Assembly: GCF_030272615.1 (NCBI RefSeq)
Contig: NC_081411.1
Span: 182,612,977 to 182,676,976 of the forward strand
DNA length: 64,000 bases
Source: Cryptomeria japonica
Lineage: Eukaryota; Streptophyta; Pinopsida; Cupressales; Cupressaceae
Direction: 5' to 3'
The notes beneath the pieces were generated by a model. That model worked only from the letters and a program-made list of their open reading frames with translations, ran no database searches and was not told where the DNA came from. The position numbers and the translations under genes were made by a program. Positions 63,421 to 64,000 of this stretch are shown here, in pieces (position 1 is the stretch's first letter; every line of letters starts with the position of its first letter).

Positions 63421-64000
63421 TATAGTTAACTAGCACTTGTAGCTCATTATATGGATAGCCGAAATAAAATTAAAGATAAAATTTAATGTAGTTTAATATT
63501 ACAAGTGAATAAATTAATCTAGTATTTAAATTCAAGCAATGAATAAATTTCAAATAAAAAAGTGCCTCAGTCACACTTATAGAGGAGGAATTAACACTGA
63601 ATCATGCAAATTGATTATAGATCAAAGCTCAGACAACACATTGATGGCAGAGCATTCATGAGCTTGGCTCTCGATAGTGGAGTAGGACATGGGGAGTATT
63701 GATTATTTATTCATTTCTAGTGGCCATTTCTATTAAACATGTTTAAGATTTCTTTGAGAGAGAGTGTTGCAGAGAGTAGGGGCTAATATTGAACTAAAGG
63801 GGTGTCAGCACTGTTGTAGAGGGAACATGGAATCCAGTTTCACATTCAAAACGGAGAAGAAATTGGTGCCCTTCACATGGGAAAAGTGTCGAATAAGAGA
63901 TTGAAGAGCCTATTCCTATTCAACAATGAAAGGTTTGTGGATGCGATTCAACTCTTGCTAGGGGAGGAGATTGTCCATATTAGTCACAGATATAGGACTA
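63421..64000. other. Spacer, nothing recognised
   Basis: No gene or repeat boundary seen before the window ends. Confidence 0.4.

Overview
This is nuclear DNA from a land plant with a large, repeat-rich genome. Evidence: a seven-exon DUF26 receptor kinase gene with GT-AG introns, a degenerate PPR fragment, LTR retrotransposons of both superfamilies, a plant-type LINE with a C-terminal RNase H domain, and long AT-rich spacers. The very low gene density, nested old elements and 2-kb LTRs suggest a gymnosperm, probably a conifer; that is inference and I cannot name the species. I support one intact host gene.

Layout. 1-4.7 kb: a SIRE-like Ty1/copia element (tail of its internal region plus 3' LTR) inserted in the RNase H domain of an older copia element whose own 3' LTR follows. 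5.3-7.6 kb: a truncated Ty3/gypsy 5' end (copy A). 10.65-14.92 kb, minus strand: a complete cysteine-rich receptor-like kinase gene (664 codons, all seven exons join in frame). 18.1-18.3 kb: PPR pseudogene fragment. 18.3-22.05 kb: copy B of the gypsy family, broken at the start of its reverse transcriptase by a complete 9-kb chromovirus (22,051-31,041) with 2.16-kb LTRs, a 5-bp target duplication (4/5 match) and one reading frame broken only by stop codons. 32.0-43.8 kb: an L1-like LINE interrupted by a complete non-autonomous copia element (37,225-41,482, minus strand) that keeps gag and protease but has no integrase or reverse transcriptase.

44.07-57.44 kb is the most unusual part. It is bounded by imperfect terminal inverted repeats (GGGT..GT.CAGGATCA..G), has a 4-bp ATTA duplication, and carries a broken ~975-codon protein with an RNase H-fold/DDE-like motif set plus a second small ORF on the other strand. 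It is packed with structured repeats: a large inverted repeat with (GA)n/(TC)n arms around a 2.2-kb array of 16-bp units, a GC-rich hairpin, 358-bp tandem repeats, and a recurring GGATATCCGA-type palindrome. A smaller element with related ends (47,922-49,076) is nested inside it. Both elements sit at the junction of a short tandem duplication. I read this as a giant cut-and-paste transposon of a type I cannot place in a named plant superfamily.

57.5-64 kb: AT-rich spacer with a LINE RNase H remnant, a retroelement-like ORF, an unrecognised broken ORF on the minus strand, and an LTR fragment between diverged repeats.
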